This document shows positions 60,524 to 64,000 of a stretch of 64,000 nt of DNA, one piece after another. Both the position numbers and the translations under genes were made by a program. Under the pieces are notes generated by a model. That model was not told the DNA's origin and searched no databases. It saw only the letters and a list, made by a program, of their open reading frames with translations. How positions within the stretch are numbered: position 1 is the stretch's first letter; each line of letters begins with the position of its first letter. Source of the DNA: Ruminococcus sp. (GTDB taxonomy: Bacteria; Bacillota; Clostridia; Oscillospirales; Acutalibacteraceae); assembly GCA_017411835.1 (NCBI GenBank), contig JAFQPG010000013.1, positions 1 through 64,000 on the forward strand. Reading direction: 5' to 3'.

Positions 60524-61540
60524 ATGAATATTATTGTTGATGCTTTCGGCGGAGATAACGCTCCGCTTGAAATTATAAAAGGCTCTGTAGATGCAAAAAA
60601 TGAATATGGTGTCGATATTACTTTAGTCGGTAATTCGGATATAATCAGAAAAGTTTGCAAGGATAATGAGATTAATATCGATGGCATCACTGTTGTTCAT
60701 GCTGACTCTGTTATTTCTCAGAATGAGCCTGGTACCGATGTACTGAAAGCTAAAAAAGACAGCTCTATGGCTGTGGGACTTAAAATGCTCCACGATGGTT
60801 ATGGAGATGCATTTGTATCTGCTGGTAACAGCGGTGCTATTTGCGTTGGTGCTACCTTAATTGTAAAGAGAATCAAAGGTATAAAAAGACCCGGCTTTGC
60901 GCCTGTTATTCCAACACTTGAGTCAAATATGATGCTTATTGACTGTGGAGCTAACGTTGAGTGTAAACCTCAGATGCTTTTGCAGTTTGGTATTATGGGC
61001 TCGATTTATATGGAAAAAGTAATGGGGGTTAAAAACCCTAGAGTCGGTCTTGCAAATGTCGGCACTGAACCACATAAGGGTGGAGAACTTCAGCTCAAAG
61101 CCTATGAACTCCTTAAAAATTCGAAGCTTAATTTTATCGGTAACATCGAGGGCAGAGATGTTCCCGTTGGCGGATGCGAGGTTTGTGTATCTGACGGCTT
61201 TACGGGTAATCTTATACTTAAGACTTATGAGGGCGTTGCAGGTGCTTTAATGAGCAAGATTAAGGGTGTATTTAATAAAAACCTTAAGACTAAGCTTGCT
61301 GCTTCTATGGTTTACTCTGACCTTAAGGAAATGAAAAAATCGATTGATTATAACGAGTTCGGCGGTGCACCGATTATCGGATGTGCAAAGCCAGTATTTA
61401 AAGCACATGGTAGTGCTAATGCTAAAACATTTAAAAATGCAATCAGGCTTACTAAAGAATATGTTGAAAATAACGTGGTAGAAGAAATTACTACTGCATT
61501 AAAAGAGTTTAACGAAGGAGCAAAAGCTACCGATGAATGA
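60524..61540 (+). CDS. plsX: Phosphate acyltransferase PlsX
   Basis: A 338-residue enzyme converting acyl-ACP to acyl-phosphate for phosphatidic acid synthesis. DAFGGDNAPLEI, MAVGLKMLHDG, SAGNSGAICVGAT and GFAPVIPTLE are family motifs. It overlaps rnc by eight bases; the acpP gene often found between plsX and rnc is absent. Confidence 0.96.
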   Translation: MNIIVDAFGGDNAPLEIIKGSVDAKNEYGVDITLVGNSDIIRKVCKDNEINIDGITVVHADSVISQNEPGTDVLKAKKDSSMAVGLKMLHDGYGDAFVSAGNSGAICVGATLIVKRIKGIKRPGFAPVIPTLESNMMLIDCGANVECKPQMLLQFGIMGSIYMEKVMGVKNPRVGLANVGTEPHKGGELQLKAYELLKNSKLNFIGNIEGRDVPVGGCEVCVSDGFTGNLILKTYEGVAGALMSKIKGVFNKNLKTKLAASMVYSDLKEMKKSIDYNEFGGAPIIGCAKPVFKAHGSANAKTFKNAIRLTKEYVENNVVEEITTALKEFNEGAKATDE

Positions 61541-62207
61541 GCTGCAAAGAATTATTGATTATAAATTTAATAACGAATCTTTGCTTAAAGAAGCTTTGAC
61601 TCATTCTTCTTATGCCAATGAACATCACAAGAAGTTTAACTGTAACGAAAGACTTGAGTTTTTAGGCGATGCTGTATTATCTATTGTTGTTTCTGACTAT
61701 ATTTTTGCAAATTGTCCGAAACTGCCTGAAGGTGAACTAACAAAACTCAGGGCGTCGCTGGTTTGCGAAAAAAGTTTACATAAATTTGCTAAAGAAATTG
61801 AACTTGGAAAGTTTTTGTTGCTTAGTCATGGTGAGATTAGAAGCGGTGGTAAAAACAGACCGTCTATTCTTGCGGATGCCTTCGAAGCAGTTATTGCCGC
61901 GATTTACCTTGATGGTGGCATAGATCCTGCAAGAAAGCATATTTTAAGATTTGTTGTGCCGGAGGTAGAACACAGAAGTTCAACTTCATTTAAAGATTTT
62001 AAAACTACTTTGCAGGAAATTATTCAGAAAAATCCCGGCGAAAAGCTCGAGTATATTCTCGTATCTTCTACCGGACCTGACCACGATAAGCATTTCAAGG
62101 TTGAGGTTCATCTCAATAGTAATGTAATTGGCCGAGGTGGCGGAAGAAGTAAGAAGGAAGCTGAACAACAAGCTGCAAGGGAAGCGTTGGAGTTGATGGG
62201 CTATTAA
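61533..62207 (+). CDS. rnc: Ribonuclease III
   Basis: A 224-residue double-strand-specific RNase for rRNA and mRNA processing. The signature NERLEFLGDAVLSI and the second acidic site DAFEAVIAAIYLDGG form the catalytic centre; residues 155-224 are a dsRNA-binding domain (FKTTLQEIIQK, GRGGGRSKKEAEQQAA). GAAGGAG precedes the ATG. The following radical SAM gene overlaps its stop. Confidence 0.97.
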   Translation: MNELQRIIDYKFNNESLLKEALTHSSYANEHHKKFNCNERLEFLGDAVLSIVVSDYIFANCPKLPEGELTKLRASLVCEKSLHKFAKEIELGKFLLLSHGEIRSGGKNRPSILADAFEAVIAAIYLDGGIDPARKHILRFVVPEVEHRSSTSFKDFKTTLQEIIQKNPGEKLEYILVSSTGPDHDKHFKVEVHLNSNVIGRGGGRSKKEAEQQAAREALELMGY

Positions 62208-63195
62208 ACATTCTAATGTTGCTATTTTTGTTCCGCACAACGGTTGTCCGCATCAATGCAGCTTTTGCAATCAGAAAAGTATAGTTGGACAAGCGTATCA
62301 ACCTACCGCTCAAGATGTTAAAAACACATTGGAGATTGCAAATAATTCTTTAAAAGAAAATAGTGTTAACGCTGAGATTGCATTTTTTGGCGGGAGCTTT
62401 ACAGCTATTGACCGCTCTTATATGCTTGAGCTTTTAGAAGCGACAGTTCCTTATATTGATAAATTCAAGGGCATCAGAATTTCGACAAGACCTGACTGTA
62501 TTGATGAAGAAATTCTTATTTTACTAAAAAAATATAAGGTCACTTCTATCGAGCTTGGTGCTCAGTCAATGGACGACGATGTGCTTTGCGCAAATAATAG
62601 AGGGCACAGCTCTAAAGATGTATATACTGCATCCAAGTTGATTAAATCATACGGCTTTTCCTTAGGCCTGCAAATGATGACAGGTCTTTATAAAAGCAGT
62701 TTTGATAAGGATATTGCTACTGCTGAAAAGTTTATTGAAATTAAGCCCGATACTGTCAGAATTTATCCAACCATTGTTATGAAAAATACAGCCCTCGAAA
62801 GATATTTATATCTGGGTGAGTATGATGTAATGGATATCGATTTGGCAGTAGAGTTGTGTGCACAGCTTTTAAAAATGTTTTATGAAAATAATATTTCAGT
62901 TATAAGACTTGGTTTACATCATAGTGAAAGCTTAGACAAAGACCGCGTTGCAGGTCCGTATCACCCTGCATTTAAAGAGCTTTGTGAAAGCAAAATTTTG
63001 TTTGATAAATTAATCAAACTGTTAAATTTAAGCAATTTGAAAAATGAATATGCAGTAAGGGTATCACCAAGCTGTGTTTCTAAATTAGTTGGAAATAATA
63101 AGTCTAACATAAAAAGACTTAATGAGTTAGGATATAATATCAAAATAATTCAGGACAAATCTATTGAAAATATGGAGCTTGTTCTTGATAACTAA
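62203..63195 (+). CDS. Elp3-like radical SAM protein (ATT start)
   Basis: A 330-residue radical SAM protein of the YhcC/Elp3-like group. The cluster motif is NGCPHQCSFCNQ (CxxxCxxC), followed by FFGGSFTAID and ISTRPDCIDEE, and a C-terminal segment typical of the family (RLGLHHSESLDKDRVAGPYHPAF). The frame is closed upstream at 62194 by TGA. The only start that keeps the motif is ATT at 62203, whose AA overlaps the rnc stop; GGAG at 62189-62192 is ten bases upstream and the following KHSNVAIFVPHNGCPHQ fits the family N-terminus. TTG 62329 would delete the catalytic cluster. Confidence 0.85.
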   Translation: MKHSNVAIFVPHNGCPHQCSFCNQKSIVGQAYQPTAQDVKNTLEIANNSLKENSVNAEIAFFGGSFTAIDRSYMLELLEATVPYIDKFKGIRISTRPDCIDEEILILLKKYKVTSIELGAQSMDDDVLCANNRGHSSKDVYTASKLIKSYGFSLGLQMMTGLYKSSFDKDIATAEKFIEIKPDTVRIYPTIVMKNTALERYLYLGEYDVMDIDLAVELCAQLLKMFYENNISVIRLGLHHSESLDKDRVAGPYHPAFKELCESKILFDKLIKLLNLSNLKNEYAVRVSPSCVSKLVGNNKSNIKRLNELGYNIKIIQDKSIENMELVLDN

Positions 63196-63206
63196 AGGGG
63201 AAAAAT

Positions 63207-64000
63207 ATGCTCTTAAAATCACTTGAGCTACAGGGCTTCAAGACTTTTCCGGACAAAACAAAATTAACTTTTGACAAGGGTATTACTTCGGTAGTAGGAC
63301 CTAACGGTTCTGGTAAAAGTAATATCAGTGACGCTATACGTTGGGTTTTAGGTGAACAGGCACCTAAATCTCTACGTTGTTCTAAGATGGAGGATGTAGT
63401 TTTTAATGGCACTGACTCGAGAAAGCGTCAAGGCTATGCTGAGGTCACACTCACTATCGACAATAAAGATAGGGTTTTGCCGTTTGATGGCGACGAGGTT
63501 GCTGTTACAAGACGTTATTACCGCAGCGGTGAAAGTGAATATTTGATCAACAAAGCATCTGTCAGACTTAAAGATATCCACGAATTATTTATGGATACTG
63601 GTCTTGGTCGTGACGGCTATTCAATGATAAGTCAAGGTAAAATTGACTCTATTGTTGCGTCTAAAAGCGAAGATAGACGCGAAATTTTTGAAGAAGCTGC
63701 TGGTATTTCCCGTTATAGATACAGAAAAACCGAAGCTGAAAGAAAGCTTATGCATACCGAGGACAACCTCGTTAGATTAAGAGATATAGTTACTGAACTT
63801 GAAGACCGAATTGGTCCGCTTGAAAATCAGGCAAAGAAAGCTCAGACGTTTCTTGAATATGCTTCAGAAAAGCGTGGACTTGAGATTGCTTTATGGCTTG
63901 ACACTTTAGATAAGTCATCGTCTGTTTTAAAAGACCACGAGGATAAAATTACTGTTGCAAAAAATCAGTATGAAGAAGCGGAGCAAAAGCTCTCTGATAT
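63207..64000 (+). CDS. smc: SMC chromosome segregation ATPase, 5' part
   Basis: The first 264 residues of SMC; the gene runs off the window. MLLKSLELQGFKTFPDKTKL, Walker A VGPNGSGKSNISDAIRWVLGE, and the signature leading into a coiled coil (EEAAGISRYRYRKTEAERKL) are clear. AAGGGGA precedes the ATG at 63207. SMC forms the condensin ring with ScpA and ScpB. It follows the radical SAM gene by 11 bases. Confidence 0.96.
   Translation, partial: MLLKSLELQGFKTFPDKTKLTFDKGITSVVGPNGSGKSNISDAIRWVLGEQAPKSLRCSKMEDVVFNGTDSRKRQGYAEVTLTIDNKDRVLPFDGDEVAVTRRYYRSGESEYLINKASVRLKDIHELFMDTGLGRDGYSMISQGKIDSIVASKSEDRREIFEEAAGISRYRYRKTEAERKLMHTEDNLVRLRDIVTELEDRIGPLENQAKKAQTFLEYASEKRGLEIALWLDTLDKSSSVLKDHEDKITVAKNQYEEAEQKLSD

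Overview
This 64 kb window is low-GC bacterial chromosome with a Clostridia (Oscillospiraceae/Ruminococcaceae-like) character. Evidence: PASTA kinase/PP2C/RsgA, YicC-RemA-Gmk-RpoZ-PriA-Def-Fmt and InfC-L35-L20 gene orders, a DinR-type SOS box, strong Shine-Dalgarno sites with frequent TTG starts, a SpoIIM-like protein, several lipoproteins, a dockerin-bearing secreted protein, and DUF4358/DUF5685 families. The assignment is by gene content only; no rRNA is present. No CRISPR array, rRNA operon or complete transposase-bearing IS was seen.

Layout. 1-5.1 kb is an accessory region: a tyrosine integrase, four unfamiliar genes (one HEPN-like, one with a zinc ribbon), then tRNA-Pro(CGG), two broken 5' halves of the same tRNA, and tRNA-Gln(CTG). 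5.3-5.8 kb holds an A-rich, promoter-to-terminator transcript without a normal ORF. 5.9-11.2 kb has an SGNH hydrolase lipoprotein, two DUF4358 lipoproteins, pcrA and a Cys-rich protein whose ribosome-binding site is buried in a long hairpin. 11.2-20 kb has a HAD phosphatase, DUF5685, a J-domain protein, a MITE-like insertion with TA duplication, a large secreted lysozyme, proC and three membrane proteins. 20-23.4 kb (minus strand) has an SOS-controlled Y-family polymerase with a small partner, and phosphoglucomutase. 23.5-28.1 kb has a surface protein, an inverted-repeat-flanked TetR cassette, a secreted dockerin protein and yebC.

28.3-40.8 kb is one long housekeeping run on the plus strand (yicC, remA, gmk, rpoZ, priA, def, fmt, metallopeptidase, rsmB, rlmN, PP2C phosphatase, PASTA kinase, rsgA), linking nucleotide supply, replication restart, N-terminal formyl processing, rRNA modification and envelope signalling. 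Immediately after it sits a zinc-ribbon/PASTA pseudokinase. 42.6-53.7 kb is mixed: two XRE regulators, a histidine phosphatase, malic enzyme, RNase P RNA, pncB, an AI-2E-family membrane protein, murD, a GNAT protein, an aluminium-resistance/methionine gamma-lyase family protein, tadA and a CPBP protease. 53.8-64 kb is infC-rpmI-rplT with a structured leader, then a tRNA/rRNA methyltransferase, dprA, topA, trmFO, plsX, rnc, an Elp3-like radical SAM protein and the start of smc.

The points most worth a second look are: tRNA-Pro scars beside the integrase; the orphan A-rich RNA; the MITE whose empty site can be rebuilt from the sequence; the SH3 domain lodged inside a GH24 lysozyme; the PASTA pseudokinase; the TetR cassette between inverted repeats; and two genes (infC with ATA, the radical SAM gene with ATT) that apparently use non-canonical start codons.
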